This document shows, piece after piece, positions 29,501 through 41,300 of a DNA stretch of 64,000 nucleotides. The notes beneath the pieces were generated by a model. That model was not told where the DNA came from, did not search any database, and worked only from the letters and a program-made list of their open reading frames with translations. Source of the stretch: Scatophagus argus. Lineage: Eukaryota > Chordata > Actinopteri > Scatophagidae. The DNA lies in assembly GCF_020382885.2 (NCBI RefSeq), contig NC_058515.1:5315223-5379222 (forward strand), in the 5' to 3' direction. Each line of letters opens with the position of its first letter. The stretch's first letter is position 1. The position numbers and the translations under genes are program-made.

Positions 29501-32396
29501 AAACACGTATTATTACCATTACTCGTTATAACAATTATAAACCACAAAACCATTTGCAACTCTTAAGACATTATTTTAAAAACAGTTACTCACATCACTG
29601 ACACTTCACCTCATAACTTCATCTATAATTGCTCTGTGGTTTTTCGATTACTACTTTTATCTTAGTCTTAAATACCTGTTATTTATATTTTGCCACTTTT
29701 TTTTTATCTGTGCTTATTTGTCTTTGTGCTGCTTCACAATATGTATTTCCCCTTTAGGGACCAATAAAAAGTCATATCTCATTTATTGCACTACAGTGTA
29801 TATAGTGTTATTAATAGCTGTTAATGGGTCATATTTTTTCATTTTTGCGTGAAAAATGTGCACCATTAAACCATGTGAAGCTTATTGTCTGCTGGACTTG
29901 CACACTATGAATTTATAAAAATAGACTGCAACTTTAACATTCATGCTAATAAAGCATTTAGATAATTTAGGGGAATGTTGAGGTCTCTTGTACATACACT
30001 CTTTCACCTCTAAAAATTAAATGAAGTGTCTTCCTAAAGAGGACACTAGGACAGCTCAATAACTCAAGGCAGACAATGGTGAAATAGCTTGTATCTAAGC
30101 TCTCACTATTGTACTCAAGAATTGTACTTGCGTGCAAATTTTGGTCAGTCATGATTTAAGAGTCTAATAATACAATTCAGTGTGAACATTTACCTCAACT
30201 GCAATGAGCTTGGTGCCATTTGGCTCCAGCGCCCCCGCTGGCGTGGCCGTGTAGTGCGGGAAATAGGGGTTGTCTGGGTGGGTACAAAGGAGGTAGAGGA
30301 CAATAATGATGTTGAACGGAAACACAGAGACAGGTAAGTCCCAGCGATCCAACACTGAGGAGAGAGCACTGAACAGAAAGACACTGGAGAGAGGGGTGGG
30401 GAGGTGAGAGAGTGGAGGTGCTGATCATTTTTAAAGAAATTAACCTTGTTTACACACATGTTTTTTGCAGACACGTTTAGTGTTCTTGTTCATGATAAAA
30501 TGCAAAGCTCTTCCAAAATGGTGTCACAGTATCATCCATTTCTCACATTAATTTTTCACAATACCTCAAGGATAAAGACCATCTGTGGTTTGGTAAGAAG
30601 TATACATCTAACTTGGTTGAGCAGCACATAGCTACCTCAGTGGTTCTGTGGATGCTCACTGAGACAGTGGATGAGTCATCATGAACCGAAAACAATTTTG
30701 CAAAAGTAGTAAGGTCATTATGTGCTTTGGACAACGGCAACAAACATTGACTGTGTAAAAACAACAGTTTTGTTGTTTTGCTGAGAGAAGTTGTTGGGCA
30801 CTCACCACACCAACATCGTGCATGTCTTACCATGTTGCTGATCCCAAACAGACAGGCAGTAGCAGCCACCAGTACCAGTCTCCAGCCGAGCTGAACGCTC
30901 CCATCAGCAGAGACACCAACATGCCATTAAAACCATGGAGACCTCCTGACACCTCAGCACTACACACACACACAGAATACACAGAACAGGGAGATTCATA
31001 TATCACAATCACATCATGCATTTTCTCTTTTGAACACAACATCGCAGTAACACACTGATGTGCAGTAAGATCATAAAAATGATAAAGACGCACATCCTAT
31101 TACTTTATGGGTCCTCATTTGACCGTTCAAGTGTTTTAATGAGCAGAGGCTCTCAGGTGACACTAAATGTATTCAATATGTCAGACTGAAACACATTAGG
31201 AGTCCCAGTTCAGCTGGAATAATTGTTAACACCTCAAAACAAGGTTGACTATTAACATATAATCCTTTGTAAGGCCTAAATATTAGGACAGGAACTAAAA
31301 TAAGAATTGCCAGGTAGTGGGAAGGGGTGAACGCAGGGCAATGAGTCATGGAGCTGTTGTTCTCATGAATTTTAAGTAGAACCCCCCATCAACTTTAATC
31401 GTAAAGTCAAGCAACAGACAGGGTTTTATTGAAAGTTGAACTATTTAAAAGGGCCATTTTTCTGTTGCATGATTTTTAAATACCCAGATCAATAAGTATA
31501 CATACACTTTTTTGATCTGTTTGCATGTTCTTGTATATATATTTATATCATTTCACCTGTCTTGCCCTATGATAACAGCTGTTAGCGTGGAGGCCAGTAC
31601 ACCCAGAGTTCCCAGAAGGCCCTGCCAAGGGGAGGCCCAATACAGAGCAGTCAAGATGAGAACACCACTCAGCGGGTTGTTGGCTAGAATCACCCTGGTC
31701 ACCGCTCTCAGTCCCCACACCACCAGCTGCAGCACAAACAACTTGTCTGAGGACACAGAAAGTAAACATTTCACATATTTTCCAGGACATCCATTCCCCC
31801 CATGGCTTTCAGGGAAATTGGTATTAAAAGCTTATTTTTCTCAATTGCAGTAAAAGTGAAAGCGCATAACCAAATTTGTTTCTCAGTTGGGTTTCTTGAT
31901 ACAAATACATGAGTTTTATGAAAGAATCAAGCTGGGAGTTAAATGGTGTTATGTGCAGTGGAGGGATAGTGCAGCAGCATTCACTGTGGGAGTTGTGTGA
32001 TGATTACATCTGCATAATTTAATGGCAGTCTAAGCATTTCAGATTCATTTATTTATAATTTTGGCAGTTTAACACATTCCAAGTGTTTGACAACTTCCAC
32101 TTTTTGAAACGTTTTGCAATTAATCACATTATGGGAAGCCTCAGACAAAATGAATTATGCATTTGCAAAACCCATTTGATAAAGATCATATAGTATATTA
32201 CAAGTTGTACTTGTGTTCAAGATTAGATGAACAACATTTTGAGATGTGGTATTTTGAAAGTTGGCTTACCTTGCATGTATTTATCCAAGTGGCTCATGTC
32301 CCCAGTACACAACAGCAGACTGTTCAAGACACGCTGACTGAGGCTGGCACGGATCCTGCTGGCCTCCTCCACCTCTGTTTTAGTATCCATCCACAT
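15590..32396 (-). CDS. slc14a2: Urea transporter, single-unit SLC14 family (slc14a2-like), complete
   Basis: Channel-like urea permease of the plasma membrane. Coding exons in transcript order: 32396-32270, 31746-31557, 30959-30831, 30368-30194, 26569-26422, 17503-17369, 16374-16325, 15772-15590. All junctions are GT-AG and phases agree, giving 378 residues, close to one UT unit of about 380-400 residues; mammalian UT-A1 has two units. Start: two in-frame ATGs at 32396 and 32390, with an in-frame stop just upstream. Conserved landmarks are TGDM near residue 32, NNPLSG (64-69), GLHGFNGMLVSLLMG, KWDLP-like RWDLP, GVGQIYAC, HALLGS, GFNGALGCM, WRTHLFAI and VGLPACSW. Two copies of the repeated fold are visible. 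The protein is divergent: Arg60, Val164 and Ser325 stand where I expect pore Gln, Thr and Thr. It could belong to the divergent teleost UT class (UT-C-like) rather than the main fish UT, so the symbol marks the family and locus. It is convergent with the OGA-like gene; a possible 5' non-coding exon was not located. Confidence 0.87.
15773..16324. other. Urea transporter intron 7
   Basis: CA repeat at 16273-16302 close to the exon 7 donor. No exon seen. Confidence 0.5.
16273..16302. repeat. (CA)n microsatellite
   Basis: Perfect run about 20 bases from the exon 7 donor of the urea transporter. Confidence 0.95.
16325..16374 (-). CDS. slc14a2: Urea transporter exon 7 (50 nt)
   Basis: Codes AFLSAYADIALSNLLGT, equivalent to ALFTAYLGVGMANFMAE of UT-B. 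Acceptor CCGCAG, donor GTGAGT. Too short to appear as an open frame on its own; found by joining phases. Confidence 0.85.
17173..17360 (+). repeat. GGTTAG-rich interspersed repeat, copy 1
   Basis: Shares AAATATTAAGGTGAAGACTT and GGATTAGACAAGTAATGTT-like blocks, in the same order, with 58976-59239, and ends in a TG run. Likely a dispersed teleost repeat. Confidence 0.7.
17336..17359. repeat. (TG)n next to urea transporter exon 6 donor
   Basis: Perfect run 8 bases beyond the donor GT on the minus strand; it also ends an interspersed repeat copy. Confidence 0.95.
17369..17503 (-). CDS. slc14a2: Urea transporter exon 6, in-frame (135 nt)
   Basis: Codes LSVAVRHDSLYSGLLGFNGA, GCMPVGGLFF and TFSWRTHLFAIAS, matching GLWGFNSSLACIAMGG and WQTHLLAL of UT-B. 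It is phase 1 on both sides, so skipping it would keep the frame. A CA/TG repeat lies 16 bases before the acceptor AG and another lies 8 bases after the donor. Confidence 0.92.
17521..17569. repeat. (CA)n next to urea transporter exon 6 acceptor
   Basis: 49-base perfect run; reads as (TG)n on the transcribed strand where a polypyrimidine tract is expected. Confidence 0.97.
19335..19402 (+). mobile_element. Retroposon 3' tail with (CTAT)n
   Basis: TTTCCCTCAGGATCAATAAA followed by tetranucleotide CTAT repeats, the typical end of teleost L2-type LINE/SINE copies. Family name is from general recollection. Confidence 0.55.
25843..25910. mobile_element. Degenerate relic of the fish retroposon-tail family
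   Basis: TGGTTTTATTCCACAGTCCA resembles the conserved GTTTTCTCC-CCACAGTCCAAAGACA segment of the same teleost repeat seen at 43.8 kb. Short and decayed. Confidence 0.35.
26422..26569 (-). CDS. slc14a2: Urea transporter exon 5
   Basis: Codes VMRGIVLGVGQIYACEAFGP then ALHALLGSAVGALAG. The pore Gln of the second half (GVGQIY) is kept as residue 218. The CDNPW motif of typical UTs is replaced by CEAFG. Confidence 0.92.
26570..30193. other. Urea transporter intron 4
   Basis: 3.6 kb. A purine-rich tract at 27100-27560, A-rich run at 28771-28801, and a short retroposon-tail-like motif at about 29740-29775. No exon recognised. Confidence 0.55.
27100..27560. repeat. Purine-rich tract with a 16-bp tandem duplication
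   Basis: The plus strand is strongly A/G biased. AAGGAGGAGTGAATGA occurs twice in tandem at 27204-27219 and 27220-27235. It explains the long minus-strand Ser/Phe/Pro-rich open frames here. Confidence 0.7.
30194..30368 (-). CDS. slc14a2: Urea transporter exon 4 with first LP box
   Basis: Codes residues 149-207, with DRWDLPVSVFPFNIIIVLYL followed by NPYFPHYTATPAG. The family signature LPxxTxPF reads LPVSVFPF here, so the pore Thr is Val164. An NGT sequon lies in the extracellular loop (PNGTKL). Donor is GTAAAT. Confidence 0.92.
30369..30830. other. Urea transporter intron 3
   Basis: Nothing recognised besides splice sites. Confidence 0.5.
30831..30959 (-). CDS. slc14a2: Urea transporter exon 3
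   Basis: Codes SAEVSGGLHGFNGMLVSLLM through WYWWLLLPVCLGSAT, matching GLYGYNATLVGVLMAVFSD and YFWWLLLPV of UT-B. The acceptor follows a TG run (GTGTGTGTAG). It leaves in phase 2. Confidence 0.9.
30960..31556. other. Urea transporter intron 2
   Basis: Nothing recognised; short TG run directly before the exon 3 acceptor. Confidence 0.5.
31557..31746 (-). CDS. slc14a2: Urea transporter exon 2, first membrane helices
   Basis: Codes residues 43-105, including VLQLVVWGLRAVTRVILANN, PLSG and SPWQGLLGTLG. The family has Gln where this protein has Arg60 (AVTRV against ISQVV in human UT-B); the codon is AGG. Donor GTGAAA is weak. Confidence 0.9.
31747..32269. other. Urea transporter intron 1
   Basis: Nothing recognised besides splice sites. 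Confidence 0.5.
32270..32396 (-). CDS. slc14a2: Urea transporter coding exon 1
   Basis: Codes the cytosolic N-terminus, MWMDTKTEVEEASRIRAS and on to LLLCTGDMSHLDKYMQ. The TGDM motif matches the family (YVTGDMKEL in human UT-B). Donor is GTAAGC. The second Met, two codons in, is an equally possible start. Confidence 0.82.
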
Positions 32397-35300
32397 CCTT
32401 GCAACTGCTGGACCACGCCACTATAACTGTGATGAATTAGAAGCAGTAATGCAGTAAAAGTTCCACTGTATTCTGCTTTCGTCTGGTTCTTTTCACGCTG
32501 CCGTTTGTCTTCCTGTTGCTTCTTTCTCCCCTTCCTTCTCAGTGACCCCTTCTCCCCTTTTCCTCCTCCACCCACTTTTCCTCTCTGGTGAGGTTTAAGG
32601 AGATCACTTAAAAACTTGTGGAACAGATAACGTATTCATCCAACCTTCTACCGGCCAGAGAAGAACAGCCCTATGAGAACTGGTCAAAGAGAGTGACTGG
32701 GTCATCCTTTGCTCCTGCCCTGTTTTCACATTTCGCAATCACCTCATTCTTTTGTTGTCTCTTTCCCCCGTGTTCTCCTCCAGCCTCACTGCAGCATCTG
32801 TGACATCTCTTCACCTATTGTTTGTCCATTGGAGTTACTCATCCACTTTTTATTGCAGCGTGCATTGTTTTTAGTCTTAGGCAAAAGTGGACCCACTGAG
32901 GAGAACACATACACACACTCACACAAAAAGTAAAGTTTTTAATCAATTAACAAAGGACAGAGTTGCTGAAATAAGTCTTAAATATAACTAAGAGTCCAAG
33001 AAAAACAAAATCCAGAGCCCTGAATCCAGTGATGTTGATGTGGCAGGTGAGAATAGCAGGGTGGGGGAGTCATCCAGGGAGGAGGATCACAGTGACTGAA
33101 CACAGAGATGATCCAGGGAGATGGCAAAATCAAGGGAGACGCTAGGAGAGCTGGGTGCAGTGAGTGGAGATGGTCCTGGGGCACAAAGAGGCAGAAATTG
33201 AAAAATGCACACGAGGAGACAAAATCATTGCAGTAGCTTAGACCTGACCCAAAGCGTTTTACCGATGAACGTGACTAAATGACGTAGGGGAGATGGAAAG
33301 AATGAGCCAGATTCTTACTTTGAAGGTTGGGGTGGAGTTTATTGAAGCTGATGGACGGCATGTGCGTAGGTGAAGAGGCAGGAAGGAAAAGTAGGTCACC
33401 ATACCCAGCCCTGGACATACACAGAACAGACAAGACAGACAGGGACCAACCAAAACACTTGGAAGGGGAAACAGAGGAGAACACAAGGACATATGGGAAG
33501 AGTACTGACAGGCTCTGACAGTGCACAGATAACAATGTTTGTCTTCCCATCATTTGAAAAGCCATTAGTGGCTCTTGTGTTATCTCAAGTTTGTCCAAAA
33601 TGTCTAATATATGACCCAGCTATCTCTGCTGCTTTGCTCTCTTTGAGAAGACAGAGTAAAACATTGTTGACACTGGATTCTCCTATAACTTCCACTTTTG
33701 ACTTGTTGACATCAGTTTTGACAAGCTCCGCACACTGCTTCCGCCTTAAAAGACTATTACTTACTATTGCTGCTTCCACTTTAAGAACAGTCTAGAGCAC
33801 TCAGAGTTCAGAAACAGTATGTGTGGGTGTTTATCTGCATGCATACCTGCAACTATGCCTATAGGTGTCAGGTTTTCCCAGTTTTGGAGAAGAGACATGC
33901 ATTTCAGAAAAAAAGCTTTGATTTTGGCTTCCACTTGAGAGACACAAAAATGACCCGTATGCTTCTGTGCATACATGCATGGTCATTGGTGCACATCGAT
34001 TAGCGTGAAAAGCAATAACAGCATGTCAGAGACCATCACAAAGAGAGTCTTTTCACTCTGTCTGAGCCAGTGCAGCAGGGATTCAAAGGCCTTGTTATTG
34101 CAGGTGGAAACTGCTGTGCCATTCAAGAAATCCTGACAGCTCATCTCTCTCTCTCTCTCTCTCACGCTCCATTTTTTACTTGCTCCAATAAATACTTCCA
34201 CCTCCCTCAGACAGTGCTCTGCTCCTCGGCTCATTCCATCAATCACAGATTGCATGGATAGGAAAAAGAGCTACGGATGGAGTCACACACACCAGAACAG
34301 AATGGGCTGTAATGAAAAGAAGCAATGCTGGTAAATGTTTCAAGATTACACTTTGGCCTGCCAATCTGACACATGCAGTCACACATATACACCTCATTAA
34401 GTCAACTCACCATACTGTAGCTGCAGCCACTTTCAGCTTTCACGTTGTGTGTCTGTGGAATAACCAGATTAAACTGCAGATTAAATACAGAAAGCGCATG
34501 CTCTGACACTGAGTCTAATGTCTGTTTAGATACACTGGATGACTGCAATGCATGTTACTTGGTTCCAAATATAGTCATCTACCAAAAAGCATTAGCGTCA
34601 CATCAAAATCCACAAGAACAGAACAACATTTTATTAACCTTAGGCTGATTTTAAATAAAAAAATAAGATAACAATCAAAACTAATATGAGCACTGGATTA
34701 GTTCACAGAAACTCCCCAAAGCCACTAAAATATCTAATTACCGAAATGGCTGAAAGAATCCAATCTCCAAAGCAAATGAAGCATGAGGTGCTGATAACAT
34801 CACAAATGAGGTACATTTATAGCCCATCTGGACTTCAAGATGCAATTTTCACACTGTTCATCATGGCTTCAGAGTTTCCCCATAAGTCTACACTAAAGGG
34901 CATCTCATCATAAAACAATTCCTCACTGTGTAAACACTGAATTACTGAAACTCCACGGAAGATGGTCGGTGTGCGAGAGAGTGCGAGCACACATGAATCC
35001 CACTGATAACACACTGATAACACACCGATAATATAGGTATAGTGTGCTACCTAGCAGTGATGAGAGAAAAGACATTTCTCTCCTTTTCCATGATAATCAT
35101 TTTCTCACATTACACAAGAAGTCACGCAGACTTTATTTAGCCCTTTAGGCTAACATAACAGTTGATAATTTAATCACAGTTTCCTGCAGCACTGCAGAGT
35201 CAAGGTAAGTTGCTAAACAACATCCTGGATAACTGCACAAAAACCCAACAAAATCCAAATATATTGTTTGAACTCAGCTTCCCATCTGGAATGCTGATTT

Positions 35301-38300
35301 TTTTTATACTGGAATTCCACAATTATTTAATATAAAAGTTTTCAACAAAAATGAAATCTAACTTTAACCCTCACATGTTAACCAGAAATAGCCCAAGCTC
35401 ACTCACAGTTTGCTTATCTTTACTGACCTTCACTGTGGACAGTGATGAACGTGCACAATTCAAAACTAAAAAAAAAGACTGTCTTCACATTGATCTGCAG
35501 TGGGGGAAAGTTTCTCTGTGCTCTCCATAGACCTTGCATCTTCAAAATGTCTGATATGAGCATGACTTTGTGTTGTCACAGCTAGTTTGGAGCCAATTGT
35601 GCTAAAATCTGCAACCATTGTATGAAGTGATAGGACGAATGATTGAATTCATTTGCCATAATTCCAGCAGTGTGACTTTAGTACTCGTGGACACCCACTC
35701 TCGTGAGAAACTTATCTGGTTCATGAGCCCGGCACTGCACAACTGTAGAGAACTGACATTGACATCTCATGCTAGTGTAGTGACTTACTGAACCTCGACA
35801 ACAAATGTCGTCCCCAGCCACCATGGAGTGCCTTCAACATTTTACCCCTATAACATTCTCAGACACACACAACAGCATCTTCAGCAATTTCTAACTGGTT
35901 ATGTAACACAGTTCTCATTCTAATACCGATGCCTCTATATAACACACATAAGCAAATGAGAGGTTTGGCTACTTCTATATAGTTATTCTTATTGCTTGCC
36001 CCCAGGTCCCATTAAGCCCCAAATCAGATCAAACCATGTACCACACGCAGCCCGTAAGAGTCTATGTTCACGTTTTCCCAGGCAAGGTTTTGCGATGACT
36101 TTTCTTCTTCAAAGAACTTTTTCAACTTTACATTTTGTGGTTACAACTGATACTGGGGTAGGATTAGCAATCAGAAATAGAAAAGAACTGACTGAAGGGG
36201 AGGAAAAAAAAAAGGTAGAAGTGACAATGATGGAGCACAGGGAAAAACACAAGTCAATGCTGATTGGTCACTCAGAATCGCGGGCTCTTCAGTAGGCTCT
36301 TCTTTTTCTTCTTCTTCACAGTCTATTAGGAAAGTAAAAAGATGGGACGGGCTGATGTCTGATGGAGGGATCATTCATGCTGCTCCAGTGCAGAGCCTTC
36401 TGGGTGATGAATAGAGCTCCTTTCTCTTTCACAGCCTTCTCACCATCCCATTAAATCTCTTTCTCTCTTCAGTCCTTGTTATCTGTTACCCTTTAGCCAC
36501 TCACATAACCTCTTTCTTTCTCTCTATATGCACATTTAAATACGCATAGTCTTATTATACTATACTTTATGTGCCTATGGTTTTCTAACATCTATTTTCA
36601 CTATTTCTGTTGAAGCACTTTAAAATCGCAGTGATACAAATGATACAATTCGAGGACTTCATTTGTGTGTGCGTCACCTCATCACTATTTGTATGGAATA
36701 GCAACATTATGGCATAACTGCTCGCAAATCTGCAGAGAAGCCCTGATGGACAAAACAATCACGGGTGTTTGGGGTTGGTGCTTAACACAATAAGTAAGTA
36801 AGTGGAAGACAATTGTCATTTCTACATGCTTGCAACAAATTATTGCCACACCAAAAAAATGAACAGACAGTACATCAAATTGTGCACACACATGTAGGAT
36901 GACTGAAAATAAATCAAACAATAAAAAGAATGAGCTTTTCATTTTAGTATGGAAGTACATTTCTGTCAAGAAAAAAAAATACTGGAAAGAAAATGACTAC
37001 TGATTGGAGGGGATACATACATACAGAGAGGAAAAGGGGAAACAGAAGAGACTACGGGGTAAAAAGTGGAATCTCTCTCCAATAATCCGTCTGTGCTGTA
37101 TTGGTAGATATCCAAAAAACTGGTAGATGATTCCAGTAAATACAGTCTGGTTTGGACTGGTTCGGACAGCTGTGGAGAGGGTTCAGCTGTGAAGAGGTGT
37201 TTTAAATTTAACCCTCCCTCACTCTGCATTTTTCCTTCCATGACTGTTTCCTTGTTTGTCTGTGCAGAAATAAAGACTATCCAACTTAATCCAGTCTAAT
37301 TAACATGCAACATGAGAGGAAACAGACAACATGGAGGCGTGGTGACATGGTGACTGCTGTGTGTTTGTGACTCACCAACAGAGAGACAACTGAGCTTCTC
37401 ATCAGACTCTGAGACACCAGGTGTGTGTTGTGCATATGATTGCATGGGGATTTTAGGCTTGAACCCGTTTAACCTCATTGACATCAAGACTGGTGAAATG
37501 AAGAGAGCTAAGCTAACTGGCTGTTGGCCGGAGCATTGTAACTTACAGACATGAGAGTGGAATAAAGCTTCTCAACTAACTCTCTGCAAGAAATAGTGTA
37601 TTTTCCAAAATGTCAAAAACTATTCCTTTTATTTATTTATTATTCAAACTATTCCTCAGAAGGAGCATTTCATCTCGTCATCACCATTTCGCCTTGTTTC
37701 CAATCAAAACCTGCAGTACCTTTTATTGGACACGCTGTGTTTGTTCGATTTCTGTCTGAAAAAAGATATCAATCCCATGTTGTTTACTTAGCAACTTGTA
37801 ACCTTATTTATATAGTGGAGGAGTGGCATTAAATGTTAGAAAAGTTCAGAAACGTGACCTTATACAGTTGACCCTAAGAGAAATAATCAAGTACTCTGTT
37901 TGACTTTATCTAGTGCTGAAAGGGAGTTTCTGCAGCAAAGTTAACATCAACTGTAGACTCCAATTCACTTCCTCAGATTAAAATCATGGCCGCCAAATTG
38001 AACCAGACTCTTTCAGACAGTTTCCATAAATAATTTCCACTAAAGTGCCCTTGAGCTAACACTTAACTCCTACTGTATAGGGCCATTTGTTCCTCACAGC
38101 TTTGAGATGTCAGTGCTAAAGCGGCACTTAAAATGCTAAAGCTGAACTACAAATGAAAGTAAAATGATTGTAAACTAAATTGTTCTGATCCAGTTAGAGG
38201 GAATTCAGTCAGCAAGGTATCATATATCCTGATGTTCCGATTTTATTGCTTCAACTGGGAATCCCAGAGTGGATTCAGTTTCCATCTTTTTTTTCTTTTT

Positions 38301-41300
38301 TTTTAACATGTCCTTGAACATGACACCAATCAAAGTGACCCTGACCTCTACTGTGAAACCCACAAATGCTCGATGCTCTTTAGAAATGACCACAGAGTTC
38401 GATTTGTTAGTGCAGCACTGTGTTCACAGAGAGACATACAGCGTTCAGAACTTTACTGTACTGATTACTTTTGGTGTGATCTGATAGCAAAGGTGCACAG
38501 CCTATACAATGTTAATTCATCCTTGCACTGAGAGCATAGCAGGTCATCTCCACTGAAAGAAACAAACAGACGGGGAAGACTGGTCCTGTAATTCAAGGAT
38601 TTATTCTTCTGACAGCTCAATAAAACAGTTAGGAATTCAGACTTTGCTCAGTCTAAGCTGTTTATGTCTGATCAAAAATATGTAGTCATTTTCTGTGGTC
38701 TTTCAACGCTCAAATACTTGATATGAGGTTCTTGATCTGGAAATTGTTTTTTGATGAGTTTATGTCAGCTGTTTGATCTCTGGCTGTGAAAACAGCAGTT
38801 TTCGTTGAAAGCTTGACAGGGGGTTTGGGATGTTTTTCCCCAAAAGGCTGCGCGTTAGATCAGCATTTTATCTTCCTTCCTCTGAGCTGCTGAGCTGAAA
38901 AAATACAGCTGAATGGAAAAAAAACAAATAAATAATTATTCTGAAGCCCGGCCTGGAGAAAAAAGTAACATCTGTCGTTTGCGTTTTACTTTATGATTTC
39001 ATGTGTTTTCAGCTTGTTTATTCATTTCACAAGAGATTCGAATCCTAGGTGGTGAAACTAGTACAAAGTTTTTGCTTCAAAGAACAATTTCTGTCTTTTA
39101 TTTCAAAACCCATTTGGGAAGTAAACAAGAGAATGAGAAAAACCGGAGAAATATTAAGACAGTTTTATTGCTAAAGTTTCTCGCCAGAGGAAGATGGGAT
39201 GACGAATAACTGCCATACTCAAGATTAATGCTCAGAGTAGTCCTGTCATACAAGCTCAGTTTAAAACCTATGTATGTGTATATACCAATGAGTAATACTC
39301 TTCCATTTCTATGTATTTTTTTATCTTGCAGGATCTCACCCTTTTTCCTCTTTAGAGAGTCATATGATTGAGATGTGTGACATTGTTGTGTCAAGCCAGT
39401 CGATAACTTTCCTCCTTCCCCCCCAAGAGCAAAGCAATTAACCAGCAGCAGCTAGAAGACAAGAGATCATTAGGGAGGCTAAGCTCTAACGATCAGCTCT
39501 ACGCGTGTGTGTTTGTCTGCTTGCTGTCCATGTTTGTGTATGTCTTCGTCAGTAAATATGTAGGATGAGCTGCCATCGACTGAGAAAATCATTAAATCGG
39601 GCTCTTCTGTAACTCCAGATGCTCTCCATCCCTGCGTTCCCTCTCGATGCAAAGCTGGATCTGATGCAAAGCTCCAAATTTATTTCAAGCATAGCACCTA
39701 AAGTGGAATTCTGACATATAATGCTTAATGTCACAGAACTGCATAAGGCTAGATTGAGAAATTCTGCTTGGAATCCCAAGGACCCATTCAATAGTATTTT
39801 CAGCACCTGTGGGTTACATGATATGTCAGCCTGTTTGTCTGTTTCTCTGTCATTTGAGCTCCAGACAAGCCATCCCTGACTCTGATTAAGCCCACAACAG
39901 CTGCCTGTCTCTAGGGTTTGTGGCCCAGACTTACCCCTTCAAATCTAGGTTGCCTCTGCTAAATCTGAAGAACAAGAAATGGAGGAGGATGGATTAGCAA
40001 TGTCAGAGTGAGACTTACTGGAACCTCAAAGGAACCGTCAATTTGTAGCCTCGATTTACATCCATACAGACTCGCAGGATTTTGTTTTTAGGAGTACAAT
40101 CCAAATAAGCAGAGTTTTTTGTGTATCAGCTGCTTGAGGTGAAATTTTGAAAGTCCACAATCCTGTTCACATTCTATGCCAATTAATCTGTGGCAGATGC
40201 TAGTCCACTTAGCCCAGCACTCATGGACTCTAATAACCGGAATCTTGTCTGACCTCCACATTGTCTGACCTCCCTGCAATCCATTTGATGGCAGTGACTT
40301 TGCATTGTACTGGATGTGAAACACAGGAAGTCTTTCTAGGATTAGGACAACAATTCTCCATGGCCACAAAGATTAACATCCTTACTAATATGTGCTGCAG
40401 TAATTTACTGAGGTTGGTTTTGACAGTAATATTGACACAGGAAAAAAATGAACGTTGACTCAGCTTTATAAAACGTAGGTAATGACTCAGACAAAATATT
40501 TAAATGCAAATTAACATAGTTGGACACATGTCAAAGCAAGGCATTTGATGAAGTACTACATATAATGTTGTATACTTGTATTACCCAAATTGTTCAATTT
40601 CATTTCAACAAAATTTCTGATTCATTAATATTTATAATAACATTTTCACAAAACCTACTGCCTGTCACCAGCGAAGCGTTAATTTTCCATGTTGGCATCC
40701 ATCACGGCACCACTCTATTTGCATTCACTGGTAATAACTAATTGTAAAATGACAACTCAAGTATAGAAACATGAGGAATGTTGTTGAGTAAAGCAAAACT
40801 AACACCAGAAAAAACTGCCCCGGTGCACCCTGGGAGGCTTTCATGGAATGCAAGAAAATAAACACATACAAACCATCATCACACATTTACAATATTGCTT
40901 ATATGGCATCATAGTCACCATCATTATGGAAACATTGGCCATATATAAATATCATACCATAATCAAAATAAATTCTAATCAAAGAAATTTAGTCAGGTCA
41001 CCTACCAACAACAACCATGTGTGCCATTAGAACATTTAATTTCTTACATATAGTGCCTCTCTTTGACAAACTATTAACATTAGGCTGACAGTAAACTAAA
41101 CTAATAAAAAGATGAAGTCTGTTAAGATTGATGAAATGAAAACTGTGAAAGTAATAAATTCAAATTGGGCCCCCTGCTTAAAGCAACATAACCACACTCA
41201 GTCAGTGAAAACATATTCTCTGTAAGGTGAATAACAGTCACTATTAGGAGCTTCAGTGATTAAAATCAATGAAGGTTTTCCTGTGATGGGATTTCACTGC

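Noticed and set aside
33370..33795. 141-residue plus-strand frame and a 64-residue minus-strand frame below it
   Set aside because: No recognised domain and no consistent splice partners. I considered a transposase remnant but saw no motif.
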